From the NCBI GenBank assembly GCA_902406105.1, contig CABPCP010000001.1:1-64000 (forward strand): 64,000 bases of DNA, read 5' to 3'. This stretch comes from an uncultured Mordavella sp. GTDB taxonomy: Bacteria > Bacillota > Clostridia > Lachnospirales > Lachnospiraceae. Positions 27,188 to 36,339 of the stretch are shown piece by piece; position 1 is the first letter of the stretch; each line of letters starts with the position of its first letter. The translations under genes and the position numbers were made by a program. The notes below the pieces were generated by a model. It worked only from the letters and a program-made list of their open reading frames with translations. It was not told where the DNA came from and ran no database searches.

Positions 27188-27217
27188 TAGACAGAAGCCG
27201 GGCTTATGTGTTACAAT
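27188..27217 (+). promoter_or_regulatory. Promoter of the PurF-like gene
   Basis: TAGACA (27188-27193), 18 bp, TACAAT (27212-27217). It is followed by a leader of about 85 nt. Confidence 0.55.
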
Positions 27218-27306
27218 GGCGGGGCGGGAAACGCAGCACGAAAATAAAAGGGAAGGCGTGGGAGAAAAACTCTCTGCCTGAGATAGGACAGAAAGGAAGA
27301 AATCAC

Positions 27307-28719
27307 ATGGGAGGACTTTTTGGCGTAGCTTCTAAGGAAGATTGTGTATTGGAGCTTTTTTATGGAGTGGACTATCATTCTCACTTAGGAACCAGAAGAG
27401 GCGGAATGGCGACCCACGGCGCGGAAGGGTTTAACAGGGCGATCCACAATATAGAGAATTCACCGTTCCGTACCAAGTTTGACCGGGATGTAAGCGAGAT
27501 GAAGGGGAATCTGGGAATCGGCTGTATTTCAGATTTTGAGCCTCAGCCGCTTTTGATCCAGTCTCATTTGGGAAGTTTTGCGATCACTACTGTTGGAAAG
27601 ATCAACAATCAGGCGGAACTTCTGGAACAGGTATATAAGGATGGACATTCTCATTTTCAGGAGATGAGCAGCGGGCAGATCAACGCTACAGAACTGGTGG
27701 CTTCTTTGATCTGCAAGAAGGCTTCGATCGTGGAAGGAATCCAGTATGTGCAGGAAATCATAGACGGATCCATGACCTTACTCCTTATGACGAAGGATGG
27801 GCTTTACGCCGCCAGGGATCGTTACGGAAGGACCCCATTAGTGATCGGCCGCAAAGATGGAGCTTACTGTGTTTCATTTGAAAGCTTTGCCTATATCAAC
27901 CTGGGCTATCAGGATTATAAAGAGCTGGGACCTGCTGAAATCGCTTTCATAACGCCGGAGAGCGTGGAAACGTTGTCAGCTCCGAGAGAAGAGATGAAGA
28001 TCTGTTCTTTCCTTTGGGTGTATTATGGCTACCCTACATCGTCCTATGAAGGAGTCAACGTAGAGGAGATGCGTTATAAATGCGGAAGTATGCTGGCAAA
28101 GAGAGACGGGGACTCTGTCCATCCGGATATTGTAGCCGGCGTGCCGGATTCTGGTGTGGCACACGCCATCGGGTATTCAAATGAGGCAGGAATCCCATAT
28201 GCCAGACCCTTTATCAAATATACGCCTACTTGGCCAAGATCGTTTATGCCGACCAACCAGAGCCAGAGGAATCTGATCGCTCGGATGAAGCTGATCCCGG
28301 TAAAAGCATTGATCGAGAATAAGAAACTGCTGTTGATCGATGATTCTATCGTAAGGGGGACCCAGCTTAGGGAGACAACGGAATTCTTATATCAGAGCGG
28401 CGCCAAGGAGGTCCATGTGCGTCCGGCATGTCCGCCGCTGCTCTATGGCTGTAAATATCTGAATTTCTCCCGGTCGAAATCAGAACTTGATCTGATCACG
28501 AGAAGAATGATCCGGGAACGGGAAGGGGACGAGTGCTCCCAGGAGGTGTTGGAAGAATACGCAAATCCCTGCAGCTGCAGATATGCGCAGATGATCGAGG
28601 ATATCCGAAAGCAGCAGAATTTCACAACGCTGCGTTATCACAGATTGGACGATTTGATCGCGTCTATTGGTCTGGAGCCGTGTAAACTGTGTACGTATTG
28701 TTTTGACGGAAAAGAATAG
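27307..28719 (+). CDS. PurF-like amidophosphoribosyltransferase lacking the N-terminal catalytic Cys
   Basis: This 470-residue protein has the PurF architecture: an N-terminal Ntn glutaminase-like domain (about 1-240; SHLGTRRGGMATHG, DGLYAARDRYGRTPL) and a phosphoribosyltransferase domain with PRPP loop LLLIDDSIVRGTQL (about 340-353). C-terminal cysteines (CSC and CKLCTYC) could hold an iron-sulfur cluster as in Bacillus PurF. The mature enzyme needs Cys at position 1 after Met removal, but here the start reads MGGLFGVAS, with no cysteine until residue 13. Glutamine-dependent activity is therefore doubtful; ammonia-dependent or regulatory roles are possible. The ATG at 27307 follows AAAGGAAG. 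Confidence 0.85.
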   Translation: MGGLFGVASKEDCVLELFYGVDYHSHLGTRRGGMATHGAEGFNRAIHNIENSPFRTKFDRDVSEMKGNLGIGCISDFEPQPLLIQSHLGSFAITTVGKINNQAELLEQVYKDGHSHFQEMSSGQINATELVASLICKKASIVEGIQYVQEIIDGSMTLLLMTKDGLYAARDRYGRTPLVIGRKDGAYCVSFESFAYINLGYQDYKELGPAEIAFITPESVETLSAPREEMKICSFLWVYYGYPTSSYEGVNVEEMRYKCGSMLAKRDGDSVHPDIVAGVPDSGVAHAIGYSNEAGIPYARPFIKYTPTWPRSFMPTNQSQRNLIARMKLIPVKALIENKKLLLIDDSIVRGTQLRETTEFLYQSGAKEVHVRPACPPLLYGCKYLNFSRSKSELDLITRRMIREREGDECSQEVLEEYANPCSCRYAQMIEDIRKQQNFTTLRYHRLDDLIASIGLEPCKLCTYCFDGKE

Positions 28720-28731
28720 AGAAATAGGAAG

Positions 28732-28774
28732 AGGCTGTCCCGTGAGAACACAAACTCGCGGGACAGCCTTTTTT
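28732..28774 (+). terminator. Terminator after the PurF-like gene
   Basis: AGGCTGTCCCGTGAG (28732-28746) pairs with CTCGCGGGACAGCCT (28755-28769) with one mismatch, followed by TTTTT. It sits between convergent genes. Confidence 0.92.
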
Positions 28775-28779
28775 GGAGG

Positions 28780-29280
28780 TTATATCTGATAGGTCATGAT
28801 GTAATCATCCATTACAAATCCATGTCCAATGTCTGCTTCCTGCTGGTCGGTGATCACAAATCCTAAGTGGTCGTAGACGGCCAGGCTGTTATCGTTATGT
28901 TTGTTGCAGGTAAGCCAAATCTTCTTTAGATTCCGTTCTTTGCACAGGCCGATCAGAAAATGAAAGGCTTTTGTGGCCAGATGACGGCCCCGGAAATCCT
29001 TGTGGATATAAAGTTTGCTTAAGAAAAGGGAGTCCGCTTCCGGGTGGACGCCAGTGTAACCGGCCAGTTTCCCGCCGATGCGAAGTTGATAATACTCGTA
29101 TCCATCCTGCTCTACCTGGTTTTTGAGAGCCGGGAAGGACTGGAATTTATCCACCATATATTCTACCTGCTCCAGCCCGATGATGGGAACAAAATGCTGA
29201 TGCCAGATCTCCCGCGCCAGAGCGGCGATAGCCCGCAGGTCCGTGTCATTTTCTGCCTTGCGGATGTTCAAGTTATCCAT
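28780..29280 (-). CDS. GNAT-family N-acetyltransferase
   Basis: This 166-residue protein has the GNAT fold: LSKLYIHKDFRGRHLATKAF is beta4 plus the acetyl-CoA pyrophosphate loop (R/Q-x-x-G-x-A class, about 88-107), followed by IWLTCNKHNDNSLAVYDHLGF (motif B). The acceptor is unknown; such enzymes modify small amines or protein N-termini. The ATG at 29280 follows GGAG by 8-9 bases; the GTG three codons upstream is less likely. Confidence 0.87.
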   Translation of the reverse strand: MDNLNIRKAENDTDLRAIAALAREIWHQHFVPIIGLEQVEYMVDKFQSFPALKNQVEQDGYEYYQLRIGGKLAGYTGVHPEADSLFLSKLYIHKDFRGRHLATKAFHFLIGLCKERNLKKIWLTCNKHNDNSLAVYDHLGFVITDQQEADIGHGFVMDDYIMTYQI

Positions 29281-29347
29281 GTCGATCACTCCAATTCTTT
29301 AGAATAGTTTCACAAAATAATCATTTTTATTCTTTCATTATAAGTGA

Positions 29348-29353
29348 TATAAT
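29348..29353 (+). promoter_or_regulatory. Extended -10 promoter of the ABC/FtsX operon
   Basis: TGATATAAT is an extended -10 with a perfect TATAAT hexamer (29348-29353), 54 bp before the ATPase start; the -35 region is only T-rich. Confidence 0.5.
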
Positions 29354-29406
29354 GAAAAAAAACAATTTTGAAAATATTTTACCGGATAAGGCTTTGGAGG
29401 CAGAGC

Positions 29407-30111
29407 ATGGATGGATTTGTAACACTGAAGGACGTAAAGAAGATATATCAGATGGGCGAGGTTCAGATCATGGCCGCGGCAGGGATCGATTTCCAGATTC
29501 AGAAAGGCGAGTTCGCGGTAGTGGTAGGGCCAAGCGGCGCTGGAAAGACTACGGTGCTCAATATCCTGGGCGGAATGGATACGGCCACTTCCGGACAGGT
29601 GCTGGTGGATGGAGAAGATATCGCCGCCTATTCTCAAAGAAGGCTGACGGCTTACCGGCGGGACGATATCGGGTTCGTCTTTCAGTTTTACAATCTGATC
29701 CCCAATCTTACCGCCTTAGAGAATGTTGAGCTGGCGCTTCAGATCTGTAAAGACCCGATGGATGCCAGGACCGTTATGGAAGAAGTCGGACTTGGAGAAC
29801 GAGTGGACAACTTTCCAGCACAGCTCTCCGGCGGAGAGCAGCAAAGAGTATCGATCGCCCGCGCGCTGGCGAAAAATCCCAAGCTGCTCCTGTGCGATGA
29901 GCCTACAGGAGCTCTGGATTATAATACGGGGAAATCTATCCTGAAGCTTTTGCAGGATACGTGCAGAAATAAAGGGATGACGGTGATCCTGATCACCCAC
30001 AATTCGGCCATTGCGCCAATGGCGGACCGGGTGATCAAAATTAAAAACGGAATGGTTTCCCGTATCATTGAGAATAAAGACCCTGTTCCGGTGGAGACAA
30101 TAGAGTGGTAG
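29407..30111 (+). CDS. ABC transporter ATP-binding protein (MacB/LolD-like)
   Basis: This 234-residue ATPase has Walker [31 protein letters not shown] after the Q-loop, signature [14 protein letters not shown], Walker [13 protein letters not shown] and switch histidine ITHN. It is the motor for the permease 9 bp downstream. TTGGAGG precedes the ATG at 29407; the 13 upstream in-frame codons overlap the promoter region. Confidence 0.92.
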   Translation: MDGFVTLKDVKKIYQMGEVQIMAAAGIDFQIQKGEFAVVVGPSGAGKTTVLNILGGMDTATSGQVLVDGEDIAAYSQRRLTAYRRDDIGFVFQFYNLIPNLTALENVELALQICKDPMDARTVMEEVGLGERVDNFPAQLSGGEQQRVSIARALAKNPKLLLCDEPTGALDYNTGKSILKLLQDTCRNKGMTVILITHNSAIAPMADRVIKIKNGMVSRIIENKDPVPVETIEW

Positions 30112-30120
30112 GAGAAGGCA

Positions 30121-33100
30121 ATGGGCACAAAGGCGACGAGGAAAGATTTTTATAGAGAGATACGGAAAAGCCCAGGGCGTTTTCTGTCCATTTTGTTTAT
30201 CGTGGCTCTTGGCGTGGCCTTTTTTTCCGGAATCCGTTCCTCTGAGCCGGATATGAGGGTCACCGGAGATGCTTATTATGATGAAACGGACTTGATGGAT
30301 ATCCAGGTGATGAGCAGTTATGGTATTACTAAAGAGGATATCCAGGTTTTGAAAGAAGTGGAAGGTGTTCTGGATGTGGAAGGCGCCTACAGCGGGGATT
30401 TCTTAAGTACGCTGGATGACGAGCAGACGGTGCTCCATGTCATGTCCCTGCCTAAGAAGATGAATGAAGTGGCGGTCAGCGAGGGACGTATGCCGGAAGC
30501 CGCCGATGAATGTCTGGTAGATAATGCTCTGGGATATGAGATCGGAGATAAGATCACATTAGAATCCGGCACAGAGGATCCGGTAGGAGATACACTGGCC
30601 GCGGATACATATACGGTGGTGGGCAAAGGGAGCACTCCGCGCTATATTTCCTTCCAGCGGGGCAGTACCACCATCGGGACAGGAAGCCTGGACGGTTTTC
30701 TTGTGGTGCCGGAATCGGCCTTTGTGACGGACGTTTACACAGAAGCCTGTATCCAGGTGGAAGGCGCTAAAAAACTGATGGCGTACAGCGAGGATTATGA
30801 TCAGCTTATAGAAGAAGTCATAGGACGAGTGGAGGATATTACCGGAGAACGGGGAGAGATCCGCAGACAAGAGCTGATCGATGAAGCGGACGAAGAATTA
30901 GACGATGCCAGGGAAGAGCTGGAGAAGGGAAGGCAAGAAGCCCAGGATGAGCTGGATGCGGCCTGGACGGCTATTGAGGATGGAGAGAAACAACTGACTG
31001 ACGCCAAAGCTCAGATCCAGGAAGGAAAAGACCAGATCGCATCCGCCAAGGAGACGCTGGATTCCAAGCAGAAGGAATTAGACAGCGGCCTGGCGGAATA
31101 CCAGGATGGAAAGAAGAAGCTGGATCAGGGGCAGGAGGCTTATGAGCAGGGGCTGGCGGAATTTGAGGAACAAAAGGCGGCGGCCGCTGAAAAGATCCAG
31201 TCCGGACGGGAGGAAATGGAAAAACTCCAGTCCCAGATCAAGGCGGATCAAGGAACTTATGAAGAGTTGCAGAAACAGATCCAGGCACTGAAGGAACAGA
31301 TCCAGAAAGTGGAAGATCAGGGCGGCGATCCGACAGAATTGGAAAAACAACTGGAGCAGGCGGAAACAAACGCAGGTCTTTTAGAACAAAAGATCGCGGG
31401 CGAGCAAAAGGCTTACCAGGAAGGCACGGCCCAGCTTGACGCCTATCAGAAGCAGATCGACGATGGGCAGGCGCAATTAGATCAGACGAAAGCCCAGTTG
31501 GATGCCAGCAGGGAAGCGCTGAGCGAGGCATATGCCCAGATCAAGAGCGGACAAGATCAGATCGATGCGGGATGGGAAGAACTAAACAGCCAGGAACAGC
31601 AGCTTCTCAGCGGAGAACAGGAGATCCAAGAGAATGAGAAACAGTTAGAGGAAGCGAAGGAAGAATACCAGCAAGGAAAAAAGGACGCGGAACAAGAGAT
31701 CGCCGACGGAGAACAAGAGATCCAGGAGGCAGAACAAGAGATTCAGGATCTGGAAGCCCCCAAGTGGTATGTGTATGACAGGAGCAATCTGCCGGAGTAT
31801 GACGGATATGGAGAGAACGCGGATCGGATGCGGGCTATCGGTCAGGTGTTCCCCGTGATCTTCTTCCTGGTAGCGGCGCTGATCAGTCTGACAAGCATGA
31901 CCCGGATGGTAGAAGAACAGAGGATCGAGATCGGCACTATGAAGGCGCTGGGATATGATCGGTTCACCATTGCCTCTAAATATCTGGGGTATGCGCTGCT
32001 GGCAACGGCGGGAGGAAGCGTGATCGGCGTTCTGATCGGGGAAAAGATCCTGCCGTACATTATTATCTACGCTTACGGGATCATGTATCAGAATCTGCCG
32101 GAGATCCTGGTACCTTACCAGTGGAGCTACGCTGCAATGGCTTCCGCGGCGGCGGTGGCATGCACGATGGCGGCCACGCTTCTGGCCTGCTATAAAGAAC
32201 TGGGAGCCCAGCCGGCAGTGCTGATGCGTCCGCCCACGCCTAAGAAGGGACAGCGGGTTTTGCTGGAACGGGTGAAGATCATATGGAACCATCTGAACTT
32301 TAACTGGAAGTCCACGGTCCGCAACCTGGTGCGGTATAAGAAGCGGCTTTTCATGACGGTATTTGGAATCGGCGGCTGTATGGCTTTAATGCTGGTCGGA
32401 TTCGGGCTGAGAGATTCTATTTTTGAGATTGCTGATCTGCAATATGGGGAGCTGCAATTTTATGACGGAAGCATTTATCCGGAAGATGGGCTGACAGAGG
32501 AAGAAAGTCAGCGGCTGAAAGATTTCCTGGAACAGGATGAAGACATCGAGCGGTTTATGGATGTAAATATGATGAATATGACTCTGGAGAACGGGCAGGA
32601 GTCCCATGACGCCTATCTGTGCGTGCTCAGCGATCCGGACAGAATCAATGAGTTCCTGTGCTTCCGGGACCGGAAGAGCCATGAGACATATGAGCTGACT
32701 GACGATGGAGTTATCATCAGTGAGAAGACGGCGAATCTTTTGGGAGTCGAAAAAGGAGATACCGTGGTGATCCGTGGTGAAGAGAAGGGAAATAAAGAGG
32801 TAAAGATCGCCCAGGTCTGCGAGAACTATATGGGCCATTATCTCTATCTTACCGCGGGCTATTATGAAAAGATATATGGAGATGAACCGGAGTATAACGC
32901 AATTTTCTTCCAAGTTCCAGAATCTTACTCTATAGAGGAGCTGGAAGATGCAGGCCAGGAAATCTTGGAACAGGATGAAGTCTTGAGCGTCAGCTATACC
33001 CATGATATCCGTTCTCAGCTGGATGATATGCTGGCCAGTTTGAACCTGGTGATCGTGGTATTGATCATTTCAGCCGGAATGCTGGCGTTTGTGGTGCTCT

Positions 33101-33441
33101 ATAACTTGAATAATATCAGCATCACAGAGCGGCAGAGAGAACTGGCCACCCTGAAAGTACTGGGGTTCTACAATCCGGAAGTGGCAATGTATGTATACCG
33201 GGAGAATATCATCCTGACATTCCTGGGCGCTGCTTTCGGCGTGATCCTGGGACGGATCCTTCATTTGTTTATCATTCAGACCGTAGAAGTGGATTCGGCT
33301 ATGTTTGGAAGAAACGTTCATTTTACCAGCTATCTCTACAGCCTTTTGTTTACTCTGCTTTTCACGGCGCTGGTGAACCTGGTCATGTATTTTAAACTGA
33401 AGAGGATCAATATGGTCGAATCATTGAAAAGTATTGAGTAA
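30121..33441 (+). CDS. FtsX-type permease with very long extracytoplasmic coiled coil
   Basis: This 1106-residue protein has a first membrane helix (about 20-40) and an extracytoplasmic MacB-like domain. A highly charged coiled coil of about 300 residues follows (about 245-545), built of repeats such as LDAAWTAIEDGEKQLTDAKA. Then come three FtsX helices (about 575-700), another anchor (about 750), a second extracytoplasmic domain and three final helices (about 965-1095). The coiled coil could reach tens of nanometres into the cell wall. Such YhgE/MmpL-like stalks suggest contact with wall, partner protein or cell surface cargo. AGGAGAAGG precedes the ATG. Cargo is unknown. Confidence 0.9.
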   Translation: MGTKATRKDFYREIRKSPGRFLSILFIVALGVAFFSGIRSSEPDMRVTGDAYYDETDLMDIQVMSSYGITKEDIQVLKEVEGVLDVEGAYSGDFLSTLDDEQTVLHVMSLPKKMNEVAVSEGRMPEAADECLVDNALGYEIGDKITLESGTEDPVGDTLAADTYTVVGKGSTPRYISFQRGSTTIGTGSLDGFLVVPESAFVTDVYTEACIQVEGAKKLMAYSEDYDQLIEEVIGRVEDITGERGEIRRQELIDEADEELDDAREELEKGRQEAQDELDAAWTAIEDGEKQLTDAKAQIQEGKDQIASAKETLDSKQKELDSGLAEYQDGKKKLDQGQEAYEQGLAEFEEQKAAAAEKIQSGREEMEKLQSQIKADQGTYEELQKQIQALKEQIQKVEDQGGDPTELEKQLEQAETNAGLLEQKIAGEQKAYQEGTAQLDAYQKQIDDGQAQLDQTKAQLDASREALSEAYAQIKSGQDQIDAGWEELNSQEQQLLSGEQEIQENEKQLEEAKEEYQQGKKDAEQEIADGEQEIQEAEQEIQDLEAPKWYVYDRSNLPEYDGYGENADRMRAIGQVFPVIFFLVAALISLTSMTRMVEEQRIEIGTMKALGYDRFTIASKYLGYALLATAGGSVIGVLIGEKILPYIIIYAYGIMYQNLPEILVPYQWSYAAMASAAAVACTMAATLLACYKELGAQPAVLMRPPTPKKGQRVLLERVKIIWNHLNFNWKSTVRNLVRYKKRLFMTVFGIGGCMALMLVGFGLRDSIFEIADLQYGELQFYDGSIYPEDGLTEEESQRLKDFLEQDEDIERFMDVNMMNMTLENGQESHDAYLCVLSDPDRINEFLCFRDRKSHETYELTDDGVIISEKTANLLGVEKGDTVVIRGEEKGNKEVKIAQVCENYMGHYLYLTAGYYEKIYGDEPEYNAIFFQVPESYSIEELEDAGQEILEQDEVLSVSYTHDIRSQLDDMLASLNLVIVVLIISAGMLAFVVLYNLNNISITERQRELATLKVLGFYNPEVAMYVYRENIILTFLGAAFGVILGRILHLFIIQTVEVDSAMFGRNVHFTSYLYSLLFTLLFTALVNLVMYFKLKRINMVESLKSIE

Positions 33442-33455
33442 AGGAATGATTTTTG

Positions 33456-33482
33456 TTAGCACTCTTTTTGAAAGAGTGCTAA
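33456..33482. promoter_or_regulatory. CIRCE element (HrcA operator)
   Basis: TTAGCACTC (33456-33464), a 9-bp spacer and GAGTGCTAA (33474-33482) match the CIRCE consensus exactly. HrcA binds it as a dimer and is inactivated by heat. It lies just upstream of the htpG -35 box. The same dyad may also stop transcription from the permease gene (it ends in a T-run). Confidence 0.95.
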
Positions 33483-33489
33483 TTTTTTG

Positions 33490-33518
33490 TTGACTTTTAT
33501 TTTTAGGAGTATTATCAT
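33490..33518 (+). promoter_or_regulatory. Sigma-A promoter of htpG
   Basis: TTGACT (33490-33495), 17 bp, TATCAT (33513-33518), adjacent to the CIRCE operator. Confidence 0.75.
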
Positions 33519-33576
33519 AACAATTAGGGTATCCGAAAGGATTATATTTAGAAAAAATAAATTAGGAGTGATAGAA

Positions 33577-35631
33577 ATGGCAGTGAAAAAAGGTAATTTG
33601 TCCATTAGCAGTGAAAATATTTTCCCCATTATAAAGAAATGGGTATATTCAGATCATGATATATTTGTCCGTGAAATGATATCCAATGGCTGTGACGCCA
33701 TCACAAAACTGAAGAAGCTGGATGTGATGGGAGAATATCAGCTTCCTGACGATTATAAGCCGGCGATCCAGGTAGTGGTAAATCCAGAAGAGAAGACCCT
33801 GAAATTCATTGATAACGGAATCGGAATGACGGCAGACGAGGTAGAGGAATATATTACGCAGATCGCGTTTTCCGGCGCCACGGAATTCTTGGAGAAGTAT
33901 AAGGATAAGACAACCGAAGACGATATGATCGGCCACTTTGGATTGGGATTCTATTCTGCCTTTATGGTGGCAGATGAGGTGCATATTGATACCCTTTCCT
34001 ATAAGGACGGATCGAAAGCTGTCCACTGGGTAAGCACCGGAGGCACAGAATATGAGATGGAAGATGGGGATAAAGAAAGCGTTGGAAGTGAGATCACACT
34101 GTATTTGAACGAAGACAGCCTGGAATTTGCCAACGAGTATCGGATGCGCGAGGTGATCGAGAAATACTGTTCCTTTATGCCGGTGGAGATCTTCCTTTCC
34201 AAGGCCAACGCGGAACCGGAATACGAGACTATCGATGAGGCGGATCTGAAAGAGGATGATGTGGTCATTGAACATATCCACGAAGACGCTAAGATGGAAG
34301 AAAAGGAGAATAAAAACGGCGAGAAAGAGATGGTAGAGACGGAGCCTGCCAAGGAGAAGGTGAAGATCCAGAAACGGCCGGTCTCCTTAAGCGATATCCA
34401 TCCGCTGTGGACCAAACATCCAAATGAATGTTCCGATGAAGATTATCTGGAATTCTACCGGAAAGTTTTCCTGGATTATAAAGAGCCTTTATTCTGGATC
34501 CACCTGAATATGGATTATCCTTTCAACCTGAAAGGAATCCTGTATTTCCCAAGGATCAACACCGAGTATGATTCTATTGAGGGGACGATCAAACTGTACA
34601 ATAATCAGGTGTTCATCGCCGATAATATCAAAGAGGTGATCCCGGAATTCCTGATGGTATTAAAAGGCGTCATCGACTGCCCGGACCTTCCGCTGAATGT
34701 ATCCAGAAGCGCGCTGCAAAATGATGGGTTCGTGAACAAGATCGCGGATTATATTTCTAAGAAAGTAGCGGACAAACTTTCCGGCATGTGCAGGACGAAG
34801 CGGGAAGACTACGAGAAATACTGGGATGATATCAGCCCATTTATCAAATTTGGCTGCCTGAAGGACGAGAAATTCTGTGATAAGATGAAGGATTCTGTCC
34901 TGTTCAAGAATCTGGATCACAAATATCTGACTTTGAAAGACTGCATCGCAGAAAACGGCGGCGAGGTGGTGGAGCCAAATGATAAGCAAGAAGAAAATGA
35001 CAGCGAAGATGAAAATAAGGTAGAAGAGATCAAGACGACCATCTATTATGTGACAGATGAGATCCAGCAGAGCCAGTACATCAACCTGTTTAAGAGTCAG
35101 GGAAAGGATGCGGTGATCCTGGGGCACAATATTGATTCCCCATTTATCACCCAGTTAGAGCAGAGGAATCCCACGATCCGGTTCCAGAGGATCGACGCGG
35201 ACGTGAATGAAGATATCCGGGAAGAAGTGGCGGAAGACGAGAAAGAAGAATTTAAGAAGACGTCTGACAGTCTGATCGAAATTTTCCGCAAAGAGCTGGA
35301 GAATGATAAATTAGACGTGAAGATCGAGAAGCTCAAAGACGACAGCGTAGCGGCCATGATGACCTTGTCAGAGCAGAACCGCCGAATGCAGGAAATGATG
35401 AAGATGTACGGAATGTCAGGCGTGGACATGGGCGGAGAGACTACATTGATCTTAAATGCGAACCATCCGCTGGTACAGTATGTGGTAGACCACAAAGACG
35501 GCGAAAACACCAATTTGATCTGCCATCAGCTCTATGATCTTGCGCTGCTGGCCCATAAGCCGCTGAATCCGGATGAGATGACGGCGTTTGTAAAGAGAAG
35601 CAATGAGATCATGCTGCTTTTGACGAAATAG
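33577..35631 (+). CDS. htpG: Molecular chaperone HtpG (Hsp90)
   Basis: This 684-residue homodimeric chaperone has the GHKL ATPase domain (about 1-230) with REMISNGCDAITK, the ATP-lid glycine motifs DNGIGMT and GHFGLGFYSAF, then the middle domain (LYFPRINTEYDSIEGTIKLY; catalytic arginine region VSRSALQND) and the C-terminal dimerisation domain. An acidic, charged insertion around residues 225-265 is longer than in E. coli HtpG. TTAGGAG precedes the ATG at 33577; the first 30 in-frame upstream codons span the promoter. The CIRCE operator indicates HrcA control. Confidence 0.96.
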   Translation: MAVKKGNLSISSENIFPIIKKWVYSDHDIFVREMISNGCDAITKLKKLDVMGEYQLPDDYKPAIQVVVNPEEKTLKFIDNGIGMTADEVEEYITQIAFSGATEFLEKYKDKTTEDDMIGHFGLGFYSAFMVADEVHIDTLSYKDGSKAVHWVSTGGTEYEMEDGDKESVGSEITLYLNEDSLEFANEYRMREVIEKYCSFMPVEIFLSKANAEPEYETIDEADLKEDDVVIEHIHEDAKMEEKENKNGEKEMVETEPAKEKVKIQKRPVSLSDIHPLWTKHPNECSDEDYLEFYRKVFLDYKEPLFWIHLNMDYPFNLKGILYFPRINTEYDSIEGTIKLYNNQVFIADNIKEVIPEFLMVLKGVIDCPDLPLNVSRSALQNDGFVNKIADYISKKVADKLSGMCRTKREDYEKYWDDISPFIKFGCLKDEKFCDKMKDSVLFKNLDHKYLTLKDCIAENGGEVVEPNDKQEENDSEDENKVEEIKTTIYYVTDEIQQSQYINLFKSQGKDAVILGHNIDSPFITQLEQRNPTIRFQRIDADVNEDIREEVAEDEKEEFKKTSDSLIEIFRKELENDKLDVKIEKLKDDSVAAMMTLSEQNRRMQEMMKMYGMSGVDMGGETTLILNANHPLVQYVVDHKDGENTNLICHQLYDLALLAHKPLNPDEMTAFVKRSNEIMLLLTK

Positions 35632-35639
35632 TATTAATT

Positions 35640-35674
35640 GGGGACGTAGTATTTTGCAAAAATACTACGTCCCC
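35640..35674. repeat. Perfect REP-like hairpin after htpG
   Basis: GGGGACGTAGTATTTT (35640-35655) faces AAAATACTACGTCCCC (35659-35674) across a 3-nt loop. It starts 8 bp after the htpG stop. No U-run follows the hairpin, so it may be a REP-type repeat that doubles as an mRNA 3' stabiliser or a bidirectional terminator. Confidence 0.65.
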
Positions 35675-35687
35675 GTTCACATTTTGT

Positions 35688-36155
35688 TCATATTTTCCAA
35701 CTCTTCAGAAACTCTTCCACGTATTCATCCCATTGGCGCTCTAAAGATTTGTCCAGCGAGAAAGAATGGAGCGAGATTCCTGTCACGCATTGCAGCGCGC
35801 TTCCATCGTACTGGAAATTCAGGTATAATCCCTGGATTTCTTCCGGGCGGAAGGATGTGATCTGATATTGGGAAAGGAAAGCGGGGAAACACTCCGGCGC
35901 CAGTGATAATACGATCTTAAATTCCAAAGGCGTCCGCTTTCCGCGGATCAGTTCCAGACAGTAGCCGCGTACGTCTTTCCAATGGGAGTAGCTGTACGCG
36001 GGCGGTTCGTCAAAGAATTCCCTGCGGAGAAAACCATCTATGGCAAATCTATTAAAGGTAGTGATCTCGCCCTCGATGAATGAGAAGGAATCGAAGGTTT
36101 CTTTGAGAAGAAGATGATTCATAGTGTCCTTTGCGGAAAGCTGAAATACGTTCAT
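35688..36155 (-). CDS. DUF5721 family protein
   Basis: This 155-residue protein (MNVFQLSAKDTMNHLLLKE; later LEFKIVLSLA and SLHSFSLDKSLERQWDEYVE) matches a family I know only from Lachnospiraceae-type genomes as DUF5721. It has no signal peptide or membrane helix. AAAGGAG lies 11 bases before the ATG. It is convergent with htpG and stands alone. The function is unknown. Confidence 0.7.
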   Translation of the reverse strand: MNVFQLSAKDTMNHLLLKETFDSFSFIEGEITTFNRFAIDGFLRREFFDEPPAYSYSHWKDVRGYCLELIRGKRTPLEFKIVLSLAPECFPAFLSQYQITSFRPEEIQGLYLNFQYDGSALQCVTGISLHSFSLDKSLERQWDEYVEEFLKSWKI

Positions 36156-36339
36156 TCTGGTAAAACTCCTTTGTGCTTTGTAAGACAGTATAGCATAGTT
36201 TTGGATATGGTGGAGAAAAAGTGCGAATGGAACGGGGGAATTTTAATAGTTGCGTAATAAAAAATTAATAAAAATGTAACATGATATATATATGCTAAGA
36301 CAGAATGTCGTATTTTATCGTATTTTGGAGTATTGTATC

